Of a stretch of 64,000 nucleotides of DNA, positions 21,973 to 33,539 are shown piece by piece. How positions within the stretch are numbered: the first letter of the stretch is position 1; each line of letters begins with the position of its first letter. Location: the NCBI GenBank assembly GCA_933228895.1, contig OW121848.1:161340688-161404687 (forward strand). Reading direction: 5' to 3'. Below the pieces are notes generated by a model that saw only the letters and a list, made by a program, of their open reading frames with translations, was not told the origin of the DNA and ran no database searches. Made by a program: the position numbers and the translations under genes. Source of the stretch: Platycnemis pennipes (Eukaryota > Arthropoda > Insecta > Odonata > Platycnemididae).

Positions 21973-22649
21973 ATTGTCTAACTTTCTTGCCCAACTAATT
22001 CACAGCAGGATTGTAGACTTTCCCCCGCGATGTACTCCTGGGAAGAAAAAAAATTGTGAAAAGAGTGGAAACTCAAAATGCACTGCATTCTCTGTGACGT
22101 TTAATTAAGTTCTTGAGGTGATACCGTATTCTCATATTCTAAGCGACGATAGCGTGATGCTCAACTCACACTGCCTTTCGTAACTGTCCCATACGGTCTT
22201 CTGTCAAAGACTATCTAAAGCTTGTGGTGATTGATGTTCGGAACTCGCAGATTTACTATTCACCGATATTAAATAATATTCTAATATTGAATAAGGGCCA
22301 TATTTTGCAACAACTTCCTTACGACGTTTCCCTCTTATTCAATATTCGAAAACGTAATGATGATGTTGATGATGTTTTTGATAAAGACCTGCACGCCACC
22401 TGTTACTGTTCTCCACCTGCTGTTTCCAGCTGCTACAACTGATTGGATCCCCTAGTTTTTCCCCGTTTAAACTGACTATAATACTCCAATTACAACCACG
22501 AAGCAGAGGTAAGCTTTTCATATGTAAACTCTAACAAGTTTATCTCACAGTCCTTGCTTTATAGGTATTGCAGAATATACTTCATAGATGATCGATTGAT
22601 AATTTTGTTTCTTTTTGAATTCGGAAGGAGAAATCAATTACTCGGCGGT
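21973..22649. other. No gene recognised
   Basis: AT-rich DNA. The 60-72 codon frames around 22224-22521 overlap on both strands and contain GAT/CAT repeats. No family signal. Confidence 0.4.
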
Positions 22650-23240
22650 AATGCGCTGACCGCATCAGAGCGAGGCCTTTCTACTCATACCGGCCCCATC
22701 GCCTTCAATCGCCCGTGAGCGGCTGTTTCAGCACCGCCACCGCGCCCCGGTCCTCTCCGATCTTGGCTCCGCGAGGCCCCAGCACTTCTCTCGGGCCCTC
22801 AGTCCCTCACTCGCATCATCGCCCTCGACTCCCATTAGCCCTCCTGGATGCGTCGGCCAGCTGTTGGGCGACACGGCGATCTCCCGAACCAAATGGCGAA
22901 TTTCAATTTCCGTTCCTCACACGCCTCCTCCTCGATCGACAGCGGTCGTCAGCCGTGCGGCCTATTTCACGGCTCATCCCATGCCCCCGGGGGCGCATTT
23001 CTATATGCAGGTTGTCCTCTCTCCTCTTCCATCACCCCCGCCCCTCCCCCCCCCGCCGTACACCTTTCACTTGTTCTCATTTTTACGAAGACCCTGACGT
23101 TAAAATCATTGCGATCAGCAGTGGTTGTTGTGCTTCACTCTTCGGGGGTAATTCAATATTGCTCTGTGCTTACAATCTCGGTATTTCTCCCCGCAGGGGC
23201 GGAGGGCTCTTTGTTTCCTATACGTTTCCTGAACTAAATT
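22650..23240. other. CpG-rich block
   Basis: Dense CpG with C-rich plus strand, including CCCCCGCCCCTCCCCCCCCC at 23036-23056. Three overlapping plus frames (22715-23242, 22848-23237, 22864-23097) are open in all phases, with Pro/Ser/Arg-rich translations. That is a compositional effect; no domain is seen. Confidence 0.5.
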
Positions 23241-23242
23241 AG

Positions 23243-23854
23243 ACCCCAATAAAACTTATTTTTTCTAACTATGGCTATGAAAAAGTAATTTCAATACAAA
23301 TAACGTATTTATATTTTTCCTTACAAGAGACGTCATATTGAAGGCTATTGTGATGAAATTTTTCCAAGCGGCAAATATCTATCAATCGCAAGGAAAGGAG
23401 AAGATATATTTTGGTGGACTGGTCGGTAATACGGGAAACCCTAAGGCTGCGGAACCGTTAATACCCTCTTGGGCATGGATATTGCATTGAATTTAGGTTT
23501 TGGCTAAGACGGTGCTGCATAACATACTTACAATTAGTTAAACGCTAAGAAACCGAAAAGTACCCCTAGAAAAATTTATAAGCATAGCATAAAAGTTAAT
23601 TATGATAATTTCCTGGGTGTAACATAACTTACACTAGTAGTATGACTGTTTAACCACAACGATCACCGTGGTGATATTAGGGATTTGTCTGTACCTATTT
23701 TCGTTTTCTAGCGTTTCGTAAATGGAAAGGTAATTTATATTAACGCTCATTTCGCGCTGAGAAAACTTTAAGGGATCCTTAGAAGTATATGCTATTTTCT
23801 TTATTTAAAAAACAGCATCGTAAATTTATCTCTACAATTTATTCAGAGATCCGC
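23243..23854. other. AT-rich stretch, nothing recognised
   Basis: No frames above 60 codons and no repeats found. Confidence 0.4.
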
Positions 23855-24153
23855 AATACGTAAAGAATAAGTCCCAAAAAAATAGAGAGAAGTGTTCTCT
23901 AATGAAAACTGTAAAAAGAAGAAGGGGCAATCTAATCGGCCATATGATGAAAAGTGATGGCCTGATGAAGACCATCGTTGACGGAGAAGTGAACGGGAAA
24001 AACGGCAAATACAGCCCTCGTATGAGATACATCGAGCAATGTGTAGAATCTGGAAGAGAGGAATTACGTAAAGAGTACGGAGAGGTTAGCTGACGAGGGA
24101 ATCGATGGAGAGCTGCGTCAAACCAATCCAATGATTATTCACTGATGATGATG
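23855..24153 (+). mobile_element. RTE-like LINE 3' fragment
   Basis: The plus frame from 23902 reads KTVKRRRGNLIGHMMKSDGL followed by MKTIVDGEVNGKNGK, the conserved C-terminal end of the RTE-like ORF. It is followed by GTTAGCTGACGAGGGAATCG, a GAGAGCTGCGTCAAACCAATCC tail and GATGATGATGAAG. The upstream 45 bp align loosely with the NEEVLRRVGEKRS region. It is a short, 5'-truncated copy. Confidence 0.8.
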
Positions 24154-25457
24154 AAGGCTTATTGGAGCACCATAACGCAGAATACATACATAAAACAGTA
24201 TGCTTTCAGCGTATCCATATGTCTATAATGCTCTGAGGCCTCAATAACACAAGCAATAAATTCACGAGGTTATATTTTCCTATACTTGTCGCCTTTAGTT
24301 TTAAACGCACTATTAACTAAGAGAATGGAGCACCTATTCTCTTCCTAAGGCTGCTACTTTATTGAATGGGAAATTTATCTAATCTGATATTCCACTAACA
24401 GTAGTAAGTATTCTTGATTTTTATCGCTCTCATTAATTACGAATAAAAATAGATTGATGATCTTTTTTGTTTTGATTCAAGACCAGATCAAGGAAATTAA
24501 GGACCGAATCAGTTTCTGAAAAGTTAATGCTCAGGAGCCAAAAATGCGCATAGTTTAACTGTAAAAATGGAAATGTATCCTAATTACCATTTTCTTTTCC
24601 CTAGGCGTTGTCTTACGTAACTTCCCTTTCTCCCCTCCAGTGCTTTGCCCAACGCTTGTCACGCCTCACATGAGTCGTCTTGGGAGCCTCCCCCTCCCTT
24701 CCCTCTTCGCCTAGGGGATGACGAGTGCACGACGGCTGTCGTTAAGGGCGTTATGCTGCAGACACTCACATGTCCAGGCCCTCGCAGATGACTCCGGTGA
24801 GAGAGCACGTGAGTTGTAAATGGGACTGGTGGACGTTCGGCTTTTCCTTCGATTCCAGTGGCCTATCGAATTTTCTGTCGGATATTTCTACTTATCTTTT
24901 TGCAATCAACATTATTGGTTACTTCATCGGACGTTGTTCTAAACGGTCAACATACTGGCCTTAGCAATAGTGCTTCAGAAAACGCCGGTGGTCAATTTGG
25001 GTTAGTGAAGCTTGTGTTTCAACCGCTCGTGGTGACGGGTCTCTCATCGCGCAGGCGGAAGACGTCGGCGTCTAATACAGTTGAGCCGTCGACTGGAGTA
25101 CTTGACTAAAGTGGTTAGGGAAATAAAACACATACAACATTAACTTTACAAATCTAATTGACTGATTTTGACTTGCGTGAAATGAATTGGTTATACACGA
25201 CATGTTCAATGGGATAATATTAATTTTAGGTTCTCAAACTCTTTAGTTGCATCTCCATGTAGTCTAAGGCAAACTGGATACTAAAATCTTGCACTGCATA
25301 CTACAAGCGGAATTCCACCCGTCGACCATTGGACCTGGTAACCTAGCTCCGCTAAATTGTCGTCAATCACTCGATAACGTATCAATTATATCGTATCCCC
25401 TCTAATATGTTATGTAGTCCTTCAGAAGTCTGTGTGGGTGTACCTACACAATTTAAT
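24154..25457. other. No gene recognised
   Basis: AT-rich DNA with a more balanced patch at 24600-25110. Overlapping frames there (24770-24964, 24858-25109) have no family motif. No structural repeat. Confidence 0.4.
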
Positions 25458-25867
25458 GGGGTCGTTTACCATATTTTTTTAATTGCGGAATCTGATAGTT
25501 TGTAAAATGAAAAGACCCGTATTTATCCGTTTTTTGATCCGTCAATTATCTCTCGAGTTATAAGCGGCAAGAAACTGATGTTTTTAACCCTTTCGGAAAA
25601 GTGGGCGTGGTGCAACCTCTGACGTATTCGACTTCGTCCAATCACAGCTGAGCCCGCGAAGCTACTTCGGGGTTTAGGAAAATGACGTCAATGGTATGAA
25701 AGCAGATTCTTCGGTGGGCGTCACCTTTGGATTATTTTATTTTAATTTTTTATTTATGAATGAATGGTTGTGGTTAGAAGATTAATGTTTTCAATAAAAT
25801 TCTTTTTTCGTTTCCATCTAACGATTTCGTGTACAAAATTGCAATTTCGGTTCCGAGTGATCGCCCC
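25458..25867 (+). mobile_element. MITE of the GGGTCGTTTAC family, internally deleted copy
   Basis: It begins GGGGTCGTTTAC, shares AGACCCGTATTTATCCGTTT, TTAACCCTTTCGGAAAAGTG and GGTGGGCGTCACC with the other two copies, and ends GGTTCCGAGTGATCGCCCC. At 410 bp it lacks about 120 bp (the segment with the GTCAAGGACGGGAGG block) present in the other two. There is no ORF. The superfamily is unknown because the termini are short and imperfect. Confidence 0.8.
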
Positions 25868-26610
25868 TTTGGCTCCGGACTATCATCTAATTTTCTCGCC
25901 TGAAAGCATGTTTTAATGATTGATTTCAGCATGATGCCTCGAATTCAGTTTCGGCAGCGAAGCGCACCTCTCGAAAGTGGGTCCATAGGGCGACAGTCCT
26001 CGCAGCATCCTAGCCGCTGTCCACAAAGCGACAGGCTCCGCACCCCTCCTCCCCCACCGTCCCTCTGCCTTCCTACCCCCTTTTACCCCCTAGGTTGCCC
26101 CCCCCCCCCCCCCCAACCCTCGGGAAATGGAAACTCACCCTCCGCCCGGACTCAGATCGCCTCTTTATCTCCTGCTGCCGCTGCGGTGAACGAGGTCTGC
26201 TCCGCTTAGAGAGATAATAGGAAGGTGAGTGGAACACAGTTCCCTTTCCGACTCCACCCACTCCTCCCCCATTTGCTCTCGCCGATTCCGAGCGACAGTA
26301 GTCGACGGAGCATGGCTGACGCCAACGTGCGCCGAACGGAGAGAGACTTGTCCGTGGTCTGCGTCCCGCGCAACCGATAGCGCTAAAACGAGGGTTAACC
26401 AGCGCAGGGGAGGCATTTCACACACTTTGGTTTTCCTCATGAAATATGCGTCAGAGTGATTATTGCTCAGAGGTTGTCAATCATGCGTTAAGTAGTCATG
26501 TGTCCCACATCCTTTTTGTCTTCATCCTATCAAATTGTTAAAGTCCGACTCTCCATTATTAGCAGGAGTTCGTATTTCTTCTCATTCTTTGACGTATGTT
26601 AGAACTGAAT
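25868..26610. other. CpG-rich block between inverted MITE copies
   Basis: The core at 25980-26420 is CpG-dense, with a polyC run at 26098-26114 and CCCCC-rich DNA upstream. Frames of 62-97 codons occur on both strands without domains. The block sits between two oppositely oriented copies of one MITE family. Confidence 0.45.
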
Positions 26611-27136
26611 GATGACGTTTACTCGGAACCGAAATCGCAATTTTTTACACGAAATCGTTAGATGGAAACAAAAAAAGAATTTTAGTGAAAAAAATTAATC
26701 TTCTAACCGCAACCATTCTCTCATAAATTAAAAAAATAAAATTAACAAAAGTTGACGCCCACCGAAAAAGCTGCTGTGATAACATTGACGTCATTTTCCT
26801 CCCGTCCTTGACTGCTTTTAGGGGAAGGGAAGGGAGTGGAGGGGGTTCTCGGAAGGTCTGCTCGCACAGATTCTGTCGCAAGTGCTCCTATTGGCAGAGT
26901 CAGCTGTGTTCCGCATTGCAAAAAGGCATAGTAGCTTCGCGGGCTCAGTTGTGATTGGAAGAAGTCAACGACGTCAGAGGTTGCACCACGCCCACTTTTC
27001 CGAAAGGGTTAATAACATCAGCTTTTCGCCGCTAGTAACTCGATAAATAATTGATGGATAAGAAAACGGAAAAATACGGGTATTTTTATTTTACAAACAC
27101 TATCAGATTCGGCAATAGAAATATGTAAACGACGCC
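26611..27136 (-). mobile_element. Full-length ~526-bp MITE of the GGGTCGTTTAC family
   Basis: In reverse orientation to the 25458 copy. On the plus strand it opens with GATGACGTTTACTCGGAACC and closes with GTAAACGACGCC; the ends are imperfect inverted repeats of about 12 bp. It includes the segment missing from the 25458 copy and so is the best full-length reference for the family. There is no credible ORF (the 78-codon frame 26645-26881 is AT-rich noise). Confidence 0.8.
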
Positions 27137-27141
27137 ATTAG

Positions 27142-27420
27142 GGGGTCGTGGTGGCCTAGTGGGTAGAGCACTGAGCTACTGACCGGAGGTTCCCGGGTTC
27201 AAATCCCGGGCAAGAGCCATTTAAAATCCTCGCGATTCGATTTTCTGTGTGTCGGAACTTCGTATGAAATCTCAGGTGGCCCAGGGAAAGGAACTAGCCC
27301 CCCTACCCTGAATACGTGAATTTCACACGCTATTGACCTAGTACGGGTTGAGCTCTACTCTCACCTATCAAAAATCAACTTTCGGGTTGAATCACTGAGT
27401 GAGTGAGAGGTGAATTTTCA
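27142..27420 (+). repeat. tRNA-derived SINE
   Basis: The head has an A box (TGGCCTAGTGGG, 27151-27162) and a perfect B box (GGTTCAAATCC) within CCCGGGTTCAAATCCCGGG. The acceptor arm pairs at only about 4 of 7 positions, so it is not a functional tRNA. The body continues with TTTAAAATCCTCGCGATTCG and a GTGAGTGAGAGGTG end; the 3' boundary is uncertain. It starts five bases after the MITE ending at 27136, so one of them inserted at the edge of the other. Confidence 0.65.
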
Positions 27421-28082
27421 TACAATATCAAACTCCAATAGAAATTTATTTGTCTCGAAAAACTTAAATGAGGTTAATAAAGATGGTACTTCATTAGGAA
27501 AATGACTCATACCAGAAAGGGCAGATAGCTGTATCTTGTTAACCATAATGTTCCTTACTGTCGGTTAAAAGTACAGGTAATGAATGCAACGTTAATTCAA
27601 TATGTATGAAGAGTATCTGGCAGCTCTGACACTGGCCTTGTTGCAAAAGTCGTTAAGACCTTAATAATCCCCAAAAGGTAAACGAAAAACGTACGAGGGG
27701 AGTGAAAGAGAACGCCAAATGAGAATGAGAACAGGGATACCGCCTTGATTGATTAGGACTTAAAAGAGGTTATTTATAACTAAATAATGTGGAATGCGTT
27801 ACCCTAAGAACATATTCAGTACATGACTATCTTAGTCATTGGAATTTGGTGAGAAATTGAGTAAATTGATCTTGGAATTTTTCTATTTTCAAAGAGTTTT
27901 CTTTATTTTTACCATTCGGATGCCGCTAAATGGCAAATTTTTTAACTATATGTAGCCGTAGTACTTCACACTATCCATGAGCAGGGATTACAGTGTAATG
28001 CAAACTCATCAGTATTTGATAGAGCAATGATTCCCTTAAGCAAAATACCAGTGGCATAGAAGACTTGTGTAAATATAAAATC
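27421..28082. other. AT-rich stretch, nothing recognised
   Basis: No frames over 60 codons. A short stretch at 27670-27720 (AACGAAAAACGTACGAGGGG) weakly resembles the region before the tail of the 15298 LINE, but is too short to assign. Confidence 0.4.
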
Positions 28083-28152
28083 GGTTAGCTGAATGGAGAC
28101 ATGAGCTATGTCAAACTAATCTTAGGATTGTTGGCCATAGGACGATGAAGGG
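28083..28152 (+). mobile_element. RTE-like LINE 3' tail remnant
   Basis: The stretch CGGTTAGCTGAATGGAGACA followed by GTCAAACTAATCTTAGGATT and GTTGGCC...GATGAAG aligns with the terminal 70 bp of the 42235 and 23855 copies. It is diverged and heavily 5'-truncated. Confidence 0.55.
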
Positions 28153-28724
28153 ATAGTTTCAACTTACTTAATTGTTTTGGGAAGAACGAAAAAAATTCGG
28201 AGCGTTACCGAATGATACCACGTTAACTTGATGTCACCAAGGGATGATTATAGCATCCGCGCTGAGGAATACTAACAGTACTTTCCACCGGACCAATTAA
28301 TTACGTCTACGAGACTCTTGACAAAAAACTGAATGAAAGTGTGAATATTTGAATGGCAGGAGAAAAGAGTTTACAGATTTTCAACATGATGATGAGACCA
28401 CAGACGAGACGTAATTCTCTTTAGGGCCTCCGCAGTGAATTGCCAGAATTAAGTTACTGCCATATTCGGGAAATATCGCAGTTTCTCTTCATCAAATAGG
28501 ATAACTTTCATGGAGGTGGAATCGACGTTTCCTTAATGAAATAATTGTAGAATCTCTCGTTAATGTCCATTTTTGGAATTTCACTCCTATGGCGACGAGG
28601 TCAAGTGACGAGTAAAATCCAAAATGCATGTTAACAATTTCAACGACCTGTATCTTCCCGTTAGGGGTGACTGGTGAGGTGAAGAAGAACTCCACACAGA
28701 AATGAACACACATCCTTGTATACA
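28153..28724. other. No gene recognised
   Basis: AT-rich DNA. The 73-codon minus frame at 28492-28713 has no motif. Confidence 0.4.
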
Positions 28725-29295
28725 GGGATCTGGGGACCTTACCATCGATATTGACACCTTTTGAAACCTACGATTCGATATGTTTTTAGCATCATTTCAG
28801 CTTTTGTCACCTTTTGTCACCCTTTGACCCCTGAGTAACCCTTGAAGGTCAAGGGATGAAAAGAGGGATCGGAAGACCTTAAAATCGACCTTGGCACCTT
28901 TTTAAACCTATGATTCGACAGGTTTGTAGCGGTGATTCATTTTTGTAATCCCTGTGACCTTTCAGGGGTCACGGCTGCAATTTTCGACCTCAAAAGTTCT
29001 TCTATCGTGTTCTTCGCGCCCAAAAACATAGTAGTTGAGAGTTTGGCTAAATAATTCTGTCTTTTTTGTATTTCGAACGTTTAACATTGAAAGCCCAAAA
29101 GGAAAAATTTAGATTTTATGTCGGACCCTATTTCTGGGGTCAAAATGACATATTTTTAATATTTTGCTTGGAATCAACAAAACTTACAACCTTTTTCTAG
29201 CCAGGTACCGAATTTCATTCATGTGGCTCGAAAGGAAGTGTCTAAAATTACAGGTCAAAAATGACACACGATCAATGGGACACACTGTATATCAA
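28725..29295. repeat. Unclassified repeat with diverged internal tandem duplication
   Basis: Two neighbouring segments (about 28730-28850 and 28868-28990) share an order of phrases. These are GACCTTA..ATCGA..TTG.CACCTTTT, AAACCTA.GATTCGA and a TGTAATCCC/TTTGTCACC end, with perhaps two thirds identity by eye. CTTTTGTCAC also occurs twice in a row. Further on, GGGACACACTGTAT at 29278-29291 resembles a terminus common in insect repeats. No ORF is present. Confidence 0.4.
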
Positions 29296-29459
29296 TGGAA
29301 GGAATATAATCGTCAGGGTATGCTTGACATAAAATTTTCGTCTTCGCCCACATTGGCATTGCGCATCCGCTTCCTGTGCGCTTAGTTGCAATCTGCGAGA
29401 CATGCGGTCTATTGATGCGTGAAACATGAATGTTATCCTTTGGAAGCGTGACTATCGAA

Positions 29460-29810
29460 ACCTCTCCCGAGGGCTGAGAGGGATGAGAGGAGGAGCCAGC
29501 CTCCCCATTCATTAGGCACTCACCCCCTCACCCCTCTTCAGCCCCCTCCCTCTCCTCCGGCCCGCTCACTACCACTCAATTCCGGGAGGTCCGGCATATC
29601 ATGTGCGGCCGGCAGCAGGCTGAAGGGAGACCCCTTCTCGATGCGCCGTTGCCACGTCTCTGCATTTCGCCAGCTTCCGACGGAGTGTCGCTCTCGCTCG
29701 CTCGCGGGGAAAGCAAGTGCGTTGTGCGGGCGAGAGTCCGTCCGTGCGTTCCTCGCGAAGACCTCTGCAAGAAGTCGCGCTCAGACCTTCCGTCCCGCCC
29801 TTAAAAATGG
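29460..29810. other. CpG-rich block
   Basis: C-rich and CpG-dense DNA. Frames of 64-92 codons overlap on both strands without domain similarity. It lies immediately upstream of the Harbinger-like MITE. Confidence 0.45.
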
Positions 29811-29896
29811 CATAAGTCTCCTACACCCATCCCCATACCTAGCGCAACAGCCGCTTGACAATGGCGAGGCTGTCACCTTAATCTCCTCCGAACTTA

Positions 29897-30576
29897 AGGC
29901 CGTTTTACACGGTCATTGAAACTGCGCAAGTTGATGTTGATTCCGTTTGAGCAGTCGTCTGCGAAAGTCAGTGACGTAGAAATTTGCGTGGACGCTTGCT
30001 TTACACGGTGCAATCGTCGGTGCATTATGTCTGTGACAATTTACCAGTCAGTAGCGGTAATACCGTCAATATATCGCATAACGTCAAGACTTGTTAAGTA
30101 GCAATTAATTGGACGTGAAAGATGCGATAAATTACCACCACTTTAAAATATGTTTTAAGCCATAGTCTAAACATAATAGTGGAGACCCTAGTCCCGTATA
30201 CTTAGCCAAAATTTGCACCACGATCGAAAGGATATGGGCTAAGGTAACGAGTTCTTCCTTTACGAACGAAATTTAAGCTTCCACGTGATTAATCGCCCAG
30301 ATCATCATTACTGCACTTTATTCACTAACTAAGGAATTGAGTGCAAACAAAAACACCCAACTCAATCGTCAACAATCTATTTAATTGCTAAAATTCCCCA
30401 GGCAGTTCGTTGCCGCTGCATCTGCACCATCTAGTGAGAGAAATAAACGTCAAACTTGCACGAACGCATGTATCAGATTAGAACATGTTCTAATTTGCTC
30501 GCAAGTGTTCTCGTAGTGTCCTCGCTAGTGTTCTCGCAACAGTCTGTGCAGTATCAATGACCGTGTAAAACGGCCT
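29897..30576. mobile_element. PIF/Harbinger-like MITE, 680 bp
   Basis: The termini are AGGCCGTTTTACACGGTCAT at 29897 and its reverse complement ending at 30576. Inverted similarity extends to about 30 bp (through ATTGA and ACTGC). TTA is duplicated at 29894-29896 and 30577-30579, the 3-bp target duplication typical of PIF/Harbinger. The interior holds a second TTTACACGGTGCAATCG motif near 30000 and a TTAGAACATGTTCTAA palindrome at 30478-30493. It carries no transposase, so it would depend on an autonomous relative. The element at 45112 is a shorter relative. Confidence 0.8.
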
Positions 30577-31189
30577 TTACAATCTCTTCACGATGCTGGG
30601 ACCTATGCTAGTAACCAATCCAATTTGTGGACGCTGAGGCAGTCTCTATTCGCAAGGGAGTAACGGTTTTATAGTTACTTCCGTAAATAGGAGAGACACT
30701 AGCAGCAGTAGCACTAGTGAACAAGCGTGTCCGTGTAAAAAAATCCAAGTTGTTCCATATCCTTTCCTTTTAATTAATACACCTCATCGATCCTCGAGCC
30801 ACCGGATAAAGATTCAATTAGCAGCGGGGAACCAAGGGACAAGCAGGAGACGCAGTTGAAAATATTAAACTGAAAAACATTCCTAGTTTCCCTTGAAAGA
30901 ACCCCTGCGATGTTCCATCCCCTGATTCGGATGTGCGAAAAGAATTGTAATGGTCGCGATTTTTTCGGCCGAGTGGACGACCAAATGGATTTCTGTCCGA
31001 TAATTCTTTCGACGCCAGCAAAAACCATCTTTCTAATTCCAGACGGGATAATCATAATGATGTCGTTTATTGAAATCAGCACCTTCGGTAATGGAGTGAT
31101 ATATGGCGTCAGAAAAAAGTCATGAATTTCGCGATCGAAACAAAGACATCATCAAGGAGAGGCAGGAAATGAAAGTAAAAAAGACACAC
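30577..31189. other. No gene recognised
   Basis: Frames of 67-102 codons at 30774-31125 overlap on both strands and show no domain. Confidence 0.4.
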
Positions 31190-31530
31190 TCAATCGGAGG
31201 GGGGGGGGAGGAGGGAGGGGAGGGGGTGGGTGGGAGGCGGACGGCAGGCGAAGTCGACCGTTCCGGCGAAAAATGTTGAAGGGCCCCATAAATAAAAGAG
31301 GACCTCCCACCCAAAAAAAGGGAATCCATAAAAACATAACATCCTTCAAGAGGTCGCATAAAACGCCGGAATTACCAGGCTGCGTCGTTGAAGCTCCTCT
31401 TTGCGCCCGGCATGGACTCGCATGTGTCGTCTCTCCGCCCCGAGGGGCGGCAAGGGGGGGCCCCAGGGAGAGACGCCCTTCCGTTCAAACGTCTCCCACC
31501 TCAAACAGGACGACAAGTGCGACGAAGCAT
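31190..31530. other. GC-rich block
   Basis: It opens with a G-rich tract (GGAGGGGGGGGGGAGGAGGG, 31197-31216) and continues CpG-rich to about 31520. Overlapping frames in several phases are not credible proteins. Confidence 0.45.
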
Positions 31531-32855
31531 TGCCGGTCGTAAATTTTTATTAGGACCCGGCGCACAATCAGTAGAAAAATATAACGGTGGAAAGAATTCC
31601 AAACCTCTGAGCCAACCGGAACCATCTTTTTAAAAAAATGACGGGGGTAACTAGTAAGGGGATGAGAGTAATGCAATATCTCGTGCTCGGAGTTGAAAAG
31701 GAATATTGGGGCGCCCTAACGAGAAACGTCACCGCTATGGCCGCCCATCACATCCCAGCCAGGGCCGTGATTAGAATTGTCAGTGGAATTCAACAAGATT
31801 TATTCAGAAGAATAAAATATTACACTTCGTGAGCACTACCTCTGCCAATCACCCTGAATCGCCTTGGCAAGCAGCCTTTTGGAATATTTTCTCTGATTCC
31901 TCACAGTCGTTGGAGGACTCTTGTCAATGACATGTGTTTACACGAATGATCAAATTAAGCAAATCTGAGGCAATAATTGCCTTAAATTTTAAATAAAATT
32001 TCATAGAAGTTTTTTCACTATATATATTGTGATAAAATCACACCTCCAAAATCAAGTGAACCATTATTAACCTTTAAACACAATTTTTCTCACACCTTTA
32101 CGACGATGCAAAGTAAATAATACTGGAGATGGCGAGATAGCAGTAGAAGTAGACTATATTCCATTCATTATATTCATAGTAACCTACTTATAAACGAAAA
32201 ATGGGGGACAATTGTTTTTACAATTAAATTGTCATATTTTTAAGAAATGAGATTGATCATAGGACTAAAAAAATAACTGCCCATATATTCCCACGCCTGG
32301 GGAATCAGTGTTGCTTCTACTATATTACGATACGTGTAGTTAGATATCTCAAACGGCTGTTCTACCATTAATAGGCAGAATATCTTCGAACTGGTATGGA
32401 GTGATAGGGTGGAAAAGGTTTGAAAAGAGAGCAGGAGAGGATGATAGGGTAGAGGTTAAGCATTTGAATGGGACTGTGAGCTTCAGGAAATGCACCACGC
32501 TGAAAAGTGTTAGGAAAAGAATGTTAGAAAATGTTGAATTAATAGGATTCTGAGAAATATGAACCAAATGAAAGGCAAATAATTATTTAAAATACATAAA
32601 TGCATCTTTTGTTACGCATTTATGGCAATTCCAATGCTCACCGACATAAGCTAAACTGAACATGTAATTCAACATAATCTCACTTTTTAGTTTCTATCAC
32701 TGGGAACGGATGCTTAGTATTCCACCGTCTTATTGGAGTAAACATTCAACCAATAAAATCTAGACAGCCTTAAATGACCCGAGTTCCCTGTATCTGGCTG
32801 GAATCACCGCATACCTAGACCAGCGGATGATGTAACCTCACACTAGGGTAGATGA
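31531..32855. other. AT-rich stretch, nothing recognised
   Basis: No frames above about 80 codons and no recognised repeats. Confidence 0.4.
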
Positions 32856-33017
32856 GTTCATGGTTTTATTCCTTGCGCTCCCTATGGTTTCATATACAAA
32901 GAGCCCGATGTATCACATTTGGTTTGTGTCAAGTTCGGTCTCTCCAATTATGTCATAACCAACTTTGAACCCTGGACCTACAGTCAGTAGCCCAACTCTA
33001 TTAGCGCCAGCATAAAT
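32856..33017 (-). repeat. 162-bp SINE-like repeat, copy 1
   Basis: It is about 91% identical by eye to 33829-33990, with the same length and orientation. On the minus strand the start TTTATGCTGGCGCTAATAGA is followed by GGGCTACTGACTGTAGG and CCAGGGTTCAAAG. The last resembles a tRNA T arm with a B box (GGTTCAAAG). The phrase CTACTGAC..AGGT also occurs in the SINE head at 27142. This supports a tRNA-derived origin, although the A box is weak. Confidence 0.65.
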
Positions 33018-33539
33018 CAATTGTCGAGGTGATATATAAAGCCTGATAGCCTCTTCTAGGCTCGTTTTTGCCGCTTATGAAATACCCATTCATTAGTCAC
33101 TTCCTGATAAGCCAGCCGATACGATGTTTCAGGCGGTGTTTCAGTTTTTATCTCTATTAAGATTTTTGGAGATTGCTTCTCGAGGACTCGACAACTGGTA
33201 CTGTGCATCACTATGTCCTAAGCGGGGCTGGATGCGACGAATATTTGAAGAGTCAACCAGGCCGCCGCAAGCATCGCCTCCCTCCTTTGCGACCTTCGTC
33301 AGTGTCTTGCGACCTCCCTTCTGGAGAGAGTGGTCCAGGGGCTGCAGCCACCCAGCCGTTTGCGATGAATGGGAAGGCGGAGATGGGACAAGAGGCACCG
33401 GCCCTCGGGAAGGGGAGTCGTAGTGTCAAGGGGAACATTCGCAATCCTTCTTCTTGGTAGCGCACACTTACCATCTGATTATAACTAGAAGATTGCGCTA
33501 AAATCCCCTGATGTTGACACTAATTAACGCTCATAGTGC
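33018..33539. other. Spacer with a GC-rich block
   Basis: A CpG-rich block at 33240-33430 produces overlapping frames of 73-99 codons on both strands. No domain is seen. The spacer separates SINE copy 1 from a LINE fragment. Confidence 0.4.

Noticed and set aside
22715..23242. 175-codon plus frame as a gene
   Set aside because: All three plus frames are open in the block and translations are Pro/Ser/Arg-rich without domain.
27142..27218. Functional tRNA gene
   Set aside because: The acceptor arm pairs at only about 4 of 7 positions and no sensible anticodon stem forms; it is treated as a SINE head.
33124..33474. Frames of 73-99 codons as a gene
   Set aside because: Four frames overlap in the same GC-rich patch on both strands and none has a recognisable domain.
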